Shown here in pieces: positions 17,125 through 26,044 of a stretch of 64,000 bases of DNA. The DNA is from Mucilaginibacter sp. CSA2-8R (lineage in GTDB: Bacteria; Bacteroidota; Bacteroidia; Sphingobacteriales; Sphingobacteriaceae). Both the position numbers and the translations under genes were made by a program. Location: contig NZ_CP152389.1 of NCBI RefSeq assembly GCF_038806765.1, positions 3,782,001 to 3,846,000 on the forward strand, written 5' to 3'. Within the stretch, counting starts at the first letter, position 1. Each line of letters starts with the position of its first letter. Below the pieces are notes generated by a model. That model saw only the letters and a program-made list of their open reading frames with translations. It was not told the origin of the DNA and searched no databases.

Positions 17125-19443
17125 TTAGTATTGATCGGAAAAAAAGAGTTCGCTTTTATCTTTTCTTAATGATCGCGCAATGTCGACATTATCCGCTACA
17201 GATACTTTCATTAAAAACACTTCGTAACGCTGTTCGGGGCTTGCACCCATTTTAAACACATCAAAGAAACGCTGCCTCAAAACCGTTAAATTCTGTGCAG
17301 TTTGCGTTGATAGTTCGGCACCACCGCCGTGTATTAACCTGTTAAAAAAGAATGCAGGCGACAACATTGGATGCACGGCTACCCCGTTTTGATTAGCAGT
17401 AATCCAGGCCCGTTGCACTGCCCTGCCGGCAATAAGCAATTGACTGTGCGAAAACTCCGGCACGGTAAATAGAATAATAGCCGAAGCACTTTTTACCGAT
17501 TTAACCGACATTTTTTTAAAAGCATTGCCCTTATTCCATTTCGATAAGAGTTCTACCGCTTTCCAATCGCCGGCCACCTTAAAACCGGCTATTTCGCCCT
17601 GGCTAATATCAACAGAGGCCAGTTCCACGCCGTCTTTGGTTTTAAGCGCATCCTCCTTGTTCCATCTTATTTCGTGGTAAAATTCTTCGTGCCCTAATTT
17701 ATTTAACAAACGTACCTTATCTGTCTCAGCAATAATGTCCGACAGTTCGTGCATATCACTGTCATCTTCCACATGAAACATCTCAACACCATGGTTGCTG
17801 ATGATACTCTGCAGTTGATTAAAGAAGTCAGCATTTAGCCTGGTACGCTCGCCGTTTTTACGACTGGTAGCACGAGTAAATATCCCGTTGGCTAACTGCA
17901 GGTCGGCATTGTTAATCTCATTTGCTTTGTGAAAATTGATAACTGCAATCAATTCGGGAGTATTGCTTAATGGGAATAGTTTTACCTGATCTTGCAAGCC
18001 AAGTACACCTGCTTCTAAGTGAATATTTTCGATAGCTGTACCCAAAGATAAATGTGCGCCCATTTCATAGTAATCGCCCCAAGACCAAGACCTTATTTTA
18101 TCATGAAAAAGAAACAGGATACCATTGCTGAAATACCATTTCCAGGGCTGATTATTACCTGCCGACGGCGCTGCAATAGCTGCTTCAATAAGCTTATCAA
18201 GTTCATCTGCTGTTGGCTGGTAATTTGCCGAAAATCCTTCAGCTAAAAACCCGGAAGCTATGCTCACCATAGCTTCTTTAGTTAAAGGTGCATGAGGATT
18301 GGCAGTTACCGGATGACTTTCATTTTGATGCTCCGTTTCATCTTTAACCAAGTCCTCCATATCTACATAATACCGCCCGGAAGCATGAAATTGGTTAAGC
18401 AATAAGCGACGGCTTACATCAGTAGTTAATGCTCCACCCAAGGTAACCGACGAGGCTAATTGCGGCCATGTGTTGATAGATTGCTCTACTTCGAGCATCG
18501 AAGCTTTGAGCCGGGTAGAAATGGTTTCGGCCCCGATCATTTTGAGGATGTAAGGTATTTTATCTTCGTTAGATAAATCTTTTATATTTTGCGGATCCAG
18601 CCCGTTAGCTAAGCCATGCAAAATGTCGCGGTCTGGCTCTAAATCAAAGCGCTCTACATCCAGCATGCCCTTGTCATTAGTATCCATAATTACCGGAATC
18701 TGTAACTCTCTGGCTTTATAACGGCTTAATATCTTAATATCCAAACCGTCACAAACCTCTACTAAAAGGTCCAATTTTCCGTTGCCTGTAAAAAACTGAT
18801 CCATATTAGCTTCAGTAAGCCCATCGCTAAATATATTTACTTTTAAAAACGGATCTATTTCGGCTATTTCGCGGGCAACAATCACGGTTTTGTTTAACCC
18901 TAAATTTTGCACACCTGTACGTATGCGGTTTAGGTTGCTTAACTCTGCAGTGTCAAAGTCGGCTAATCTGAGTTCGCCAAAAATACGTTCTATAGCCATG
19001 GTTAAGGCAATGGATTGCCCTACGGATAAACCGATAACACCTATTTTCTTTTTCCTTAATTCGGCCTGTTCGTCGCGGGTAATTTTGTACTGGTTTCTAT
19101 TGGTTCTAACTTCTACAAAATCTTCTTCGTCCAACAAATGCACCAAACGCTTGCTCCAGGGATAATAAACCCAAACTCCGTACTCATCCATATCCTTCCC
19201 ATCCAAAAAGGCATCTATCAAAGCCGGATATTCGTTTGCTTTTATTTTTACAGAAGGATTTTTACTCTTGATAAGCTCCTGCAACTGCCCATACATTTCA
19301 TTCTGTACAAAAGAAATCTGCCCGTTTTTAAACAGTTTTTCAAGCGCTTGCTTGTCTTGCAAATCAGTTACCCTGAATATAGTTGGCTTATATAGTTCCG
19401 GCAAATGGGTATCACCGGTTAAGTACGTTTTCAAATCCTTCAT
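17125..19443 (-). CDS. E1-like (ThiF) plus nitroreductase fusion, Rv1355c/MoeY type
   Basis: A 772-residue two-enzyme fusion. The N-terminal part has an E1/ThiF/MoeB adenylation fold: nucleotide loop GLSVGQS (about 138-144), then DFDTAELSNLNRIR (about 162-175) with the acidic and Asn/Arg residues that hold ATP and Mg2+, and a conserved Lys in GLNKTV. E1-like enzymes adenylate a C-terminal carboxylate of a protein or peptide. The C-terminal half (about 420-765) is a flavin nitroreductase-like domain opening with AAPSAGNNQPW. The start at ATG 19443 (MKDLKTYL) is preferred because the 19 codons before it are unlike coding sequence. It follows the acyltransferase-like gene. M. tuberculosis Rv1355c was named moeY, but a molybdopterin role is unproven and no other moa/moe gene is present. 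Substrate unknown. Confidence 0.82.
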   Translation of the reverse strand: MKDLKTYLTGDTHLPELYKPTIFRVTDLQDKQALEKLFKNGQISFVQNEMYGQLQELIKSKNPSVKIKANEYPALIDAFLDGKDMDEYGVWVYYPWSKRLVHLLDEEDFVEVRTNRNQYKITRDEQAELRKKKIGVIGLSVGQSIALTMAIERIFGELRLADFDTAELSNLNRIRTGVQNLGLNKTVIVAREIAEIDPFLKVNIFSDGLTEANMDQFFTGNGKLDLLVEVCDGLDIKILSRYKARELQIPVIMDTNDKGMLDVERFDLEPDRDILHGLANGLDPQNIKDLSNEDKIPYILKMIGAETISTRLKASMLEVEQSINTWPQLASSVTLGGALTTDVSRRLLLNQFHASGRYYVDMEDLVKDETEHQNESHPVTANPHAPLTKEAMVSIASGFLAEGFSANYQPTADELDKLIEAAIAAPSAGNNQPWKWYFSNGILFLFHDKIRSWSWGDYYEMGAHLSLGTAIENIHLEAGVLGLQDQVKLFPLSNTPELIAVINFHKANEINNADLQLANGIFTRATSRKNGERTRLNADFFNQLQSIISNHGVEMFHVEDDSDMHELSDIIAETDKVRLLNKLGHEEFYHEIRWNKEDALKTKDGVELASVDISQGEIAGFKVAGDWKAVELLSKWNKGNAFKKMSVKSVKSASAIILFTVPEFSHSQLLIAGRAVQRAWITANQNGVAVHPMLSPAFFFNRLIHGGGAELSTQTAQNLTVLRQRFFDVFKMGASPEQRYEVFLMKVSVADNVDIARSLRKDKSELFFSDQY

Positions 19444-19505
19444 ATATGTATAAAGGTATTTATACGGAAAACAGGGAGGCAGGTTTGGTAAGCCCTGCAA
19501 ATTGT

Positions 19506-20315
19506 TTAAAAGATGCTTAACTTATTGATATCAACACTGCCCTCTAAATGATTTTTATTAGCGTGGGCAATGGTATCAGCCAAACTCCAGTTTTCGATAT
19601 TAGGAATTCGGAGATGCAGATCAATAAGGATTTCTTTATCTTTCAGCTTGTTAATTCTTGAATCTTTATCAAGGTCACGCATTTGATAAATAGCAGCCTT
19701 ATCTTCATCTTTGGCTAAGTGCAAATCATACAAATTTTCTAAAATCATGCAGGTAGCGATCAAATCCAATTTAGGATAATAGAACGTACCATTATTGCCG
19801 ATACCCTCTATTAACACCATACCGGCATTAACCACAGGCTTAACTGTATACGGGGCACACAAGGCAAATAACGACTGCAAACCTATCTGACTGCAAATGG
19901 CAATACCCGCACGGATAAGTAAAGGGCTGCCTATACCGTAACCGGCCAAATCGGGCGAGTTCCATAATCCGCAAACTTCGCCGGTACCAGTTTGGGCCTT
20001 TTTCCACACCAAATCATAAATATTGGCGTCCATAGCACCGGTTGCCTCTTCAATAGGCAGTGGCTGACTACCTCCTGATACGTGAACTCGGGCACCACCC
20101 AAAACTTTCTGCCCGTCAAGCGATTCAACAACAATTACAAAGGCAGCAGGATTGTATTGCCACTCGTTTTTAGAGGACGTAACTTTTTTTATACCGATAC
20201 TGGCCAAAACGTTAGTGTGTCCTTCAATGAAGCGACCGCAGGTATCTGGCTCGTCTATCGCGCGGAATGCCCTTAGTTTTAAATGAGGTTTATCAGGGCT
20301 TGTAATTTCAGTCAT
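19506..20315 (-). CDS. GNAT / LuxI-fold-like acyltransferase, first gene of the signalling operon
   Basis: A 269-residue cytoplasmic protein. The central part (about 55-170) has the GNAT pattern: a strand with VLGGARVHVSGG (71-82), then GEVCGLWNSPDLAGYGIGS (112-130) leading into a helix, and a later strand-helix LFALCAPYTVKPVVNAGM. The order resembles acyl-homoserine-lactone synthases and N-acyl amino acid synthases (ARLLPT..., E-x-SR-x-x-V...), which share the fold, but the exact LuxI catalytic residues are not all present. The last 70 residues are helical and unassigned. Likely reaction is acyl transfer; donor and acceptor unknown. It heads a leftward set of five genes with small gaps. Confidence 0.62.
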   Translation of the reverse strand: MTEITSPDKPHLKLRAFRAIDEPDTCGRFIEGHTNVLASIGIKKVTSSKNEWQYNPAAFVIVVESLDGQKVLGGARVHVSGGSQPLPIEEATGAMDANIYDLVWKKAQTGTGEVCGLWNSPDLAGYGIGSPLLIRAGIAICSQIGLQSLFALCAPYTVKPVVNAGMVLIEGIGNNGTFYYPKLDLIATCMILENLYDLHLAKDEDKAAIYQMRDLDKDSRINKLKDKEILIDLHLRIPNIENWSLADTIAHANKNHLEGSVDINKLSIF

Positions 20316-20369
20316 TGATTGTTAAAGCAAAATCGATCAGCATAACCATAAAATATTGCATTGATGTTG

Positions 20370-20377
20370 CAAAGTTA
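20370..20377 (-). promoter_or_regulatory. Candidate promoter of the five-gene signalling operon
   Basis: TAACTTTG on the minus strand matches the Bacteroidota -7 element. It would give a leader of about 48 bases before the ATG at 20315. The nearest TTG is 26 bases upstream, longer than the usual 17-23, so the match is partial. No terminator or other promoter interrupts the genes downstream to 13325. Confidence 0.45.
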
Positions 20378-20544
20378 AAGGTTAAACACACATTTGGCCT
20401 TAACAAACGGAGGTTTTACATTACATGGATAAAAATATGCGGCACTATATTAAATTTTGGCCGCATACATTATTTACAAGCCCATCAGATAATAGTTTTA
20501 AGTGATATTTTTATTAAAAAAACAAGAGTGTAAGATTATGAAAA

Positions 20545-22587
20545 TTAAGCTTTTGCCTTACTGAATTTATAAAGCAGCACACCATGGGCAGGTACGTTTA
20601 ACGGCAATTGATCTTTGCCAGCCGTTACAGCCGCCACATTTTTTTGACGCCATAAATCGCGAACGGTTTGCTTACCAGATATGCCTAACTGCTTAAAATC
20701 ATTGTAAGAAAGCTTAACCGGCTGCATCCCAAAGTTACAGAAACCAACCGCCTTACTTCCGTCTTCGAGCTGTTTGGTATATATTTTTAATTCTCCTATC
20801 GTTTGTACACAAGTAGCTTGTTTGCCCAAAGGGTCCTGGTCTATAGCAATCACCTCATCATTGGTAAGTAAGTTGAGGGTAAACTCATCCAGTTTTTCCA
20901 TGTCGCAACCAATAAGCAGCGGGGCTGCAAAAAGGCTCCACAAGCTAAAATGCAGGTATTGCTCATCAGGTTTTAGCTTACTCGGGTGCGGGCTACCCCA
21001 CCCTACGGTGCCAATTACAAGCATATCAGGGTCGTTCCAGTTGCCGGGTTTTGCCCAGGGAGCAGATTTATCCTGCGCTAATATTATATTTTTTACGCTC
21101 GTCCATGTATCGGTAATATCGTTAGTGGTACGCCATAAAGAACCGCCAGTTGAGCCTCCCCATTTCCATACATCCGACATACCATACTGGCATAAGCTAA
21201 ACACAATATCGCGCGGCTGCTCAAGCAGATATTTACCCATCAAGTCAAAAGGCTTAATAGCGGTAGCTAATTGGTTACCTCCTTTGTAAGATAATGAACT
21301 TACTTTATCGGGGTCGTTATCAGGCAAACCGTCAATAACGTTGCCATAGCTGCACCAGTCATATTTAAGATAGTCAAATCCCCACTTGGCGTAAATTTGT
21401 GCATCCTGTTTTTCGTAACCGTAACTGCCTGCACATCCGCCGCAAGTCCAGGGGCCGGGGCTTGAATATAAGCCTACTTTTAAACCTAACTGATGTATAC
21501 TGTCGGCAAGACCTTTCATATTACCAAACCGCACATTGGGCATAATATTGCCTGCTTCGTCACGAAACTTACCGCGCAGGGTCTGATCTTTAGAATCGCG
21601 GTTATTTTGCCAAAAATCATCAATATTAATATAAGTCCAACCATGATTTATTAACCCGCTTTTAACCATGGCTGCTGCAGCACGTTTAACCTTTTCGGCC
21701 GACACCTCGCCGGCAAAGCAGTTCCAACTGTTCCAACCCATGGGTGGTGTAAGCGCCATATGCTCGCCGCATACAATACGTAATTTTCGCTGAGCGCTGC
21801 CTTTTGCATTTTTGGCCGTTAATGTTACCACATAAGTTCCGGCTGCGTTAAGCCGCCCGGTAATTAGCCCGGTACTTTTGTTAATGTTAACACCCTTAGG
21901 CAGCCCGGCAGCCGTGTAAACCATTGGGCGGTTGCCCGTGGCTGCTACCTGGAATTGCACTGGAGAGCCCGGTCGAACGCCAAATACCGACGCTCCATTA
22001 ATGCGGGGTGATGCAGGTGCCTTGGGCGTTAGTATATAAGGTACTTTGGCAATAGGATTAAAGGTAGCGATACCGCCTGCATCACTTATTTCAAATTTTG
22101 CATCTGCCCAGTCGGCATGATCGTAATAGTTACCGTTACCGCCATCCGTTACTATTAACTCCAGCATTTTCACCCTGGTCACGTTTACTTTGCAAAACCG
22201 GGCGCTATCGCCCAGGCGCATTACGCCGCTCGACCATAATTTTTTACCATCGCCGCTTACCACAAACTCGGCAGCAGGTTCGTGACCTTTTATTTCGTCA
22301 TCAATACCTACGTGGGTGGTAAATGTTGATGCCTTGCCATTGAGTTCAATCATTAATGAACTTTCGGCATGGGTGCCGAAACCGCGTTTAAAAGTTTTGC
22401 CGGCAATGGTGATTGTCTTACCATCAACCGTTTTATTTTTTTTAGGCACCCCGTAACCCTGGGTAGCGTTGCTCAGGTCTAATTCGTCGAGCCAAACGGT
22501 TTGCGCCTGCGCCTTTACGGCCCCTGCAAACACGTTTAATACCACGACGGCAAATGCAGGTAATATCTTTTTATATAATGTATTCAT
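20545..22587 (-). CDS. GH27 alpha-galactosidase-type enzyme with NPCBM domain
   Basis: Secreted glycoside hydrolase that removes terminal alpha-galactose (or beta-L-arabinopyranose in some GH27 enzymes). Start ATG 22587 gives a signal peptide ending AQAQ; an earlier ATG (22632) would overlap the upstream gene and bury it. Order: NPCBM carbohydrate-binding domain (about 30-165), a putative Ig-like domain (about 190-275), and the GH27 barrel opening with LTPPMGWNSWN. The nucleophile is the Asp of YLKYDWCSYG (about residue 410) and the acid/base the Asp of NDPDMLVIG (about 521). It is the last gene of the leftward xylan operon, 20 bases after the GH43 gene, so arabinopyranose or galactose removal from xylan side chains is plausible. 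Confidence 0.9.
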   Translation of the reverse strand: MNTLYKKILPAFAVVVLNVFAGAVKAQAQTVWLDELDLSNATQGYGVPKKNKTVDGKTITIAGKTFKRGFGTHAESSLMIELNGKASTFTTHVGIDDEIKGHEPAAEFVVSGDGKKLWSSGVMRLGDSARFCKVNVTRVKMLELIVTDGGNGNYYDHADWADAKFEISDAGGIATFNPIAKVPYILTPKAPASPRINGASVFGVRPGSPVQFQVAATGNRPMVYTAAGLPKGVNINKSTGLITGRLNAAGTYVVTLTAKNAKGSAQRKLRIVCGEHMALTPPMGWNSWNCFAGEVSAEKVKRAAAAMVKSGLINHGWTYINIDDFWQNNRDSKDQTLRGKFRDEAGNIMPNVRFGNMKGLADSIHQLGLKVGLYSSPGPWTCGGCAGSYGYEKQDAQIYAKWGFDYLKYDWCSYGNVIDGLPDNDPDKVSSLSYKGGNQLATAIKPFDLMGKYLLEQPRDIVFSLCQYGMSDVWKWGGSTGGSLWRTTNDITDTWTSVKNIILAQDKSAPWAKPGNWNDPDMLVIGTVGWGSPHPSKLKPDEQYLHFSLWSLFAAPLLIGCDMEKLDEFTLNLLTNDEVIAIDQDPLGKQATCVQTIGELKIYTKQLEDGSKAVGFCNFGMQPVKLSYNDFKQLGISGKQTVRDLWRQKNVAAVTAGKDQLPLNVPAHGVLLYKFSKAKA

Positions 22588-22607
22588 TAGTTCGTTTTTG
22601 TAAATCA

Positions 22608-24377
22608 TTATTTCGCAGCAAACCGCCACCAATCAAAATTAAATAGCTTTTCGTTTCCGCCTTTAAACACCAGGCATACATCGTGCAGGCCTTTTACCGC
22701 GGCAACTTTTGCGTTTAAGCTTTGCCACATCTCGCTTCCTTTACTTTTGGCAACCTCACAAGTACCTATCAAAACACCATCGGGTTTATCCAGCCTTACT
22801 TCTATACTACCTCCCGCTAAGGGTATTACACTGGCCTCGAAACGGCCTGCTCCTTTAGTAAAGTCAACACTGCGTATTTTGATGTAGTCGTTATTGTCAA
22901 TGTCTGTAACGTAAACGGATTTGTTACCGTTAGTTGTTGTTTCTACTCCTTTTTCCCAGGCAATAGTTTCGGCTTCTACTCTATTGTATGGGTTTAGGTT
23001 TTTAACCGCTTTGCTAATGGCAGTAGTAGTTGGCGTTACACGTGGTAAACGTCCGTCGGCAGTAAATTGAACTTCATCCACACAAACCGAGCGGGTAAAA
23101 CCACCTCCGCCCTCTAATGCACCGTTATGGTAAAACAGATAAGTTTTTCCTTTATAATCAATTAAACCCGGATGGTTGGTAAATGCGCCGCCTTTACCAA
23201 TAACATCCATAATGGTATCGCGGTAAGTCCAGGGTCCGGTTGCGCTTGGCGCGGTAGAATAGGCCAGATGCTCGGGCACGCCGCCTGCGGGGTAAAGCAG
23301 ATAATACAGGCTTTTACGTTTATACAGCCAGGGGCCTTCCTCGTAAGTGGTAAATCTTTTCTCGGTTGAGCTCACCGTGCCTTTAATTTTTTCGGCAAAC
23401 CATTCTTGCTGGTCGGCCGGTACCTGCTGTATGCCAGTAGATTGTTCGTAAGATGTCCAATCAGCATTAAGTTTTACCCGCCACAACTTTGAATCGCTCC
23501 AGGCAAGCCAAGCCTGCTTGTTGGCATCAGTTATTACCGTTGGATTAACGTTTGCGGCATCTGTATGCTCAGTGATGAACGGCTTTCCTAAAACATCCTT
23601 AAAAGGCCCATTGGCTTTATCGCCTTGGGCTATGGCAATTACCTTGCGGTTAGTGGTTTTGTCCAACGCGCTGACAAACCAATAGTATTTGCTATCGGCC
23701 GCATTTTTAATACTGTGCGATTGCAATCCATCTATAGATTTAGCCCATTTAAAAGTATTTTTTGCGTTATGAATGCGTAATTTAAAAGCCTCATCAGTAA
23801 GCGGTACCTTTACAATACCCACCCTTTGGTCGTAAGAGGTCATGTCCTTATTCAGCTTTACGTAGTACAGCTGCGGGTTACCCCAGTACAAATAAGCCTG
23901 ACCGTCGTCATCAATAAAAACACTTGGGTCAATATAACCCCAACCGCCCGAAATCATGGGTTTACCCAAAACATCTTTGAATGGCCCGGTAGGATGATCG
24001 GACACGGCCACACCGATTGACATACCCGACCCTTTAGCATTGATAGGCACATACCAGTAAAATTTGCCATTACGCGGAATACATTGCCCAGCCCAGGCGT
24101 CTTTAACTGCCCATTCAAAATTTTTGAGCGACAGGCCTGTCCCCCGGTCCGTCCAGTTCACCATATCAGTTGTTGAATAGATGTGCCAGTCATTCATCGT
24201 AAACCAGGTCGATTTATCTTCATCGTGCCCGGTGTACAAAAACAACGTGTCTTTATAAACCATGGGTGCCGGGTCGGCCGTATAGATGGTTTGTATGATA
24301 GGATTTTGTGCTTTGAGTACGCCGGATAGCGCCACTAAAACCAGTGAGGCCAGTATTACGAACTTTTTATTATACAT
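22608..24377 (-). CDS. GH43 glycosidase with C-terminal CBM6-like domain
   Basis: Exported five-blade propeller enzyme, expected to act as an alpha-L-arabinofuranosidase or beta-xylosidase. Signal peptide at 1-23. Catalytic triad candidates: base Asp35 (TADPAPMVY), pKa modulator Asp150 (YIDPSVFIDDDG) and acid Glu about 346 (YEEGPWLYK). The last 130 residues (from about RVEAETIAW) are a CBM6-type beta-sandwich that may bind xylan chains. At 589 residues it is longer than single-domain relatives because of that module. It lies between another GH43 gene (gap 272, which may hold its own promoter) and the GH27 gene. Subfamily and product specificity cannot be fixed by eye. Confidence 0.9.
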   Translation of the reverse strand: MYNKKFVILASLVLVALSGVLKAQNPIIQTIYTADPAPMVYKDTLFLYTGHDEDKSTWFTMNDWHIYSTTDMVNWTDRGTGLSLKNFEWAVKDAWAGQCIPRNGKFYWYVPINAKGSGMSIGVAVSDHPTGPFKDVLGKPMISGGWGYIDPSVFIDDDGQAYLYWGNPQLYYVKLNKDMTSYDQRVGIVKVPLTDEAFKLRIHNAKNTFKWAKSIDGLQSHSIKNAADSKYYWFVSALDKTTNRKVIAIAQGDKANGPFKDVLGKPFITEHTDAANVNPTVITDANKQAWLAWSDSKLWRVKLNADWTSYEQSTGIQQVPADQQEWFAEKIKGTVSSTEKRFTTYEEGPWLYKRKSLYYLLYPAGGVPEHLAYSTAPSATGPWTYRDTIMDVIGKGGAFTNHPGLIDYKGKTYLFYHNGALEGGGGFTRSVCVDEVQFTADGRLPRVTPTTTAISKAVKNLNPYNRVEAETIAWEKGVETTTNGNKSVYVTDIDNNDYIKIRSVDFTKGAGRFEASVIPLAGGSIEVRLDKPDGVLIGTCEVAKSKGSEMWQSLNAKVAAVKGLHDVCLVFKGGNEKLFNFDWWRFAAK

Positions 24378-24649
24378 GCTATCTTCAAAATATTATAGGT
24401 ATATCCAAATTGGCTTATCGTAAGCAGATACCATGATATGCCAATTTAGAAAATTTACTATGGCTTATTCAATTGCGCTACAGCACATCATCATCACAAC
24501 ATTATTTAAATGATGATGCAGGCTTACCTGTTGCTGCCGCACGAAAGTAGATGCTTTTACTTTTTTGCGATGACACAGATGTGCAAACAAATAGCTTAGA
24601 AGTTTAAGCCTGTCTCAAAAACAACATTAAACCTTCTGCACAATTCAAT

Positions 24650-25996
24650 TTATTTAAAGCTTACCCAATCAACCTCTACCGTAGAGCCTTTGGCAGTGAA
24701 ATAAAGGTCATTTATACCGGAGGTTTTATTTTTAACCGGTGCACTGTAATCGCTCCATTCTTTCCCTGCCGGAACTTTGATGGTTGCAATTACCGGTCCG
24801 GTTGGCGATCCTGTTCTTATCTCCAGTTCTCCGGCGCCGGCAGACCATGCTTTGGCGGTAACACGCTGAGTGCCAGATTTACCAAAATCTACACGATTGT
24901 ACCTGATCCATCCTTTTGCAGATACGGGTACCGTACTTTTCCAGCCGTCAAACTTTTTAGCGGTATCAATAAATGCAACTGTGGCATCCTCACCTTTATC
25001 GCTAAACCGGTCAATTTGTATTTTGCTTCCAGCTTTAGTAATACCAACACCACGTAAAGTAGGTACCACTTTTTTTATTGTTCCATCGGTGTTAAAAAAC
25101 AAGCTATCAGCATGTATAGACCGGTTTTTATCAAAACTCGGCGACAAATCATTGCTGTGATAAAACAGATAATGCTGTCCTTTAAATTCAATGATAGAAT
25201 GGTGGTTGGTCCAGCAGCCGGTTGGGTTTTCGTCCATAATTACCCCTGTAACCTTAAACGGACCTAATGGGCTCTTACTGGTGGCATACTCCAGCCTTTC
25301 AGTCTTGTTTTCTACGTGAGGATAAGTCAGGTAATAAGTCCCGTTATGCTTGTACATATAAGGTCCTTCTTTCAGGCCTTTAACAGGTAAATCACCAAGG
25401 GTTTTCACTTCACCTTCAATCTCGAGCATGTTGGGTTTTAGCTTAGCCGCATAAATATTACCCTGCGACCAATACAAATAAGCCTGACCATCATCATTTA
25501 TAAATACATTCGGGTCAATACCCACCACGCCTTTTATGGGTTCCGCCTCGGGCTTAAATGGCCCCACAGGGGTATTGCTTGTGGCAACACCTACAGCAAA
25601 ATGGCCACGACCGCCCGGAGCGTCGGGTTTAGTAGTGGTTGGAAAATAAAAGTAATACTTACCGTTACGCGCAATGCAATCGGGAGCCCACATGCTGTAA
25701 GATGCAGGGTCGGCCCATGGCACCAGTGTTTGGCTTACAATCATGCCGTGGTCTGTCCAGTCAGTTAGGTTATCAGACGAAAAAACATGATAGTCTTCCA
25801 TCACAAACCAGCCTGCACGGCCATGTCCGGGCGTAGCTTTAATGTCATGTGACGGATAAACATATACTTTACCGTTGAAAACCCTGGCCGATGGGTCTGC
25901 AGTAAACTGGTTGGTGATTAACGGGTTTTGCGCACTGGCTAATACAGCCTGCAACATCAGGCCAGCTATGGTGAGCGAACGTACTATTAATTTCAT
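24650..25996 (-). CDS. GH43 glycosidase with C-terminal CBM6-like domain (second)
   Basis: Exported GH43 enzyme, 448 residues, with a signal peptide (1-22). Base Asp34 (TADPSARVF), modulator Asp161 (GIDPNVFINDDG) and acid Glu210 (LKEGPYMYKHNG) are all present. A short CBM6-like domain fills about 320-448. The sequence is of the type found in arabinofuranosidases and beta-xylosidases acting on arabinoxylan. It starts 48 bases after the esterase gene and belongs to the leftward operon. Confidence 0.9.
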   Translation of the reverse strand: MKLIVRSLTIAGLMLQAVLASAQNPLITNQFTADPSARVFNGKVYVYPSHDIKATPGHGRAGWFVMEDYHVFSSDNLTDWTDHGMIVSQTLVPWADPASYSMWAPDCIARNGKYYFYFPTTTKPDAPGGRGHFAVGVATSNTPVGPFKPEAEPIKGVVGIDPNVFINDDGQAYLYWSQGNIYAAKLKPNMLEIEGEVKTLGDLPVKGLKEGPYMYKHNGTYYLTYPHVENKTERLEYATSKSPLGPFKVTGVIMDENPTGCWTNHHSIIEFKGQHYLFYHSNDLSPSFDKNRSIHADSLFFNTDGTIKKVVPTLRGVGITKAGSKIQIDRFSDKGEDATVAFIDTAKKFDGWKSTVPVSAKGWIRYNRVDFGKSGTQRVTAKAWSAGAGELEIRTGSPTGPVIATIKVPAGKEWSDYSAPVKNKTSGINDLYFTAKGSTVEVDWVSFK

Positions 25997-26044
25997 ACTG
26001 ATGTGCTTTGGGGTATGTATTTGTTATTAATACAGGTTGTATAC

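Noticed and set aside
17125..20315. Azoline-forming RiPP (TOMM) cluster
   Set aside because: E1-like and nitroreductase domains are present, but there is no YcaO protein and no precursor peptide gene nearby.
24487..24518. CATCATCAT/ATGATGATG dyad between two GH43 genes
   Set aside because: A 9-bp repeat of a simple triplet without a U-run on either strand; more likely chance than a terminator.
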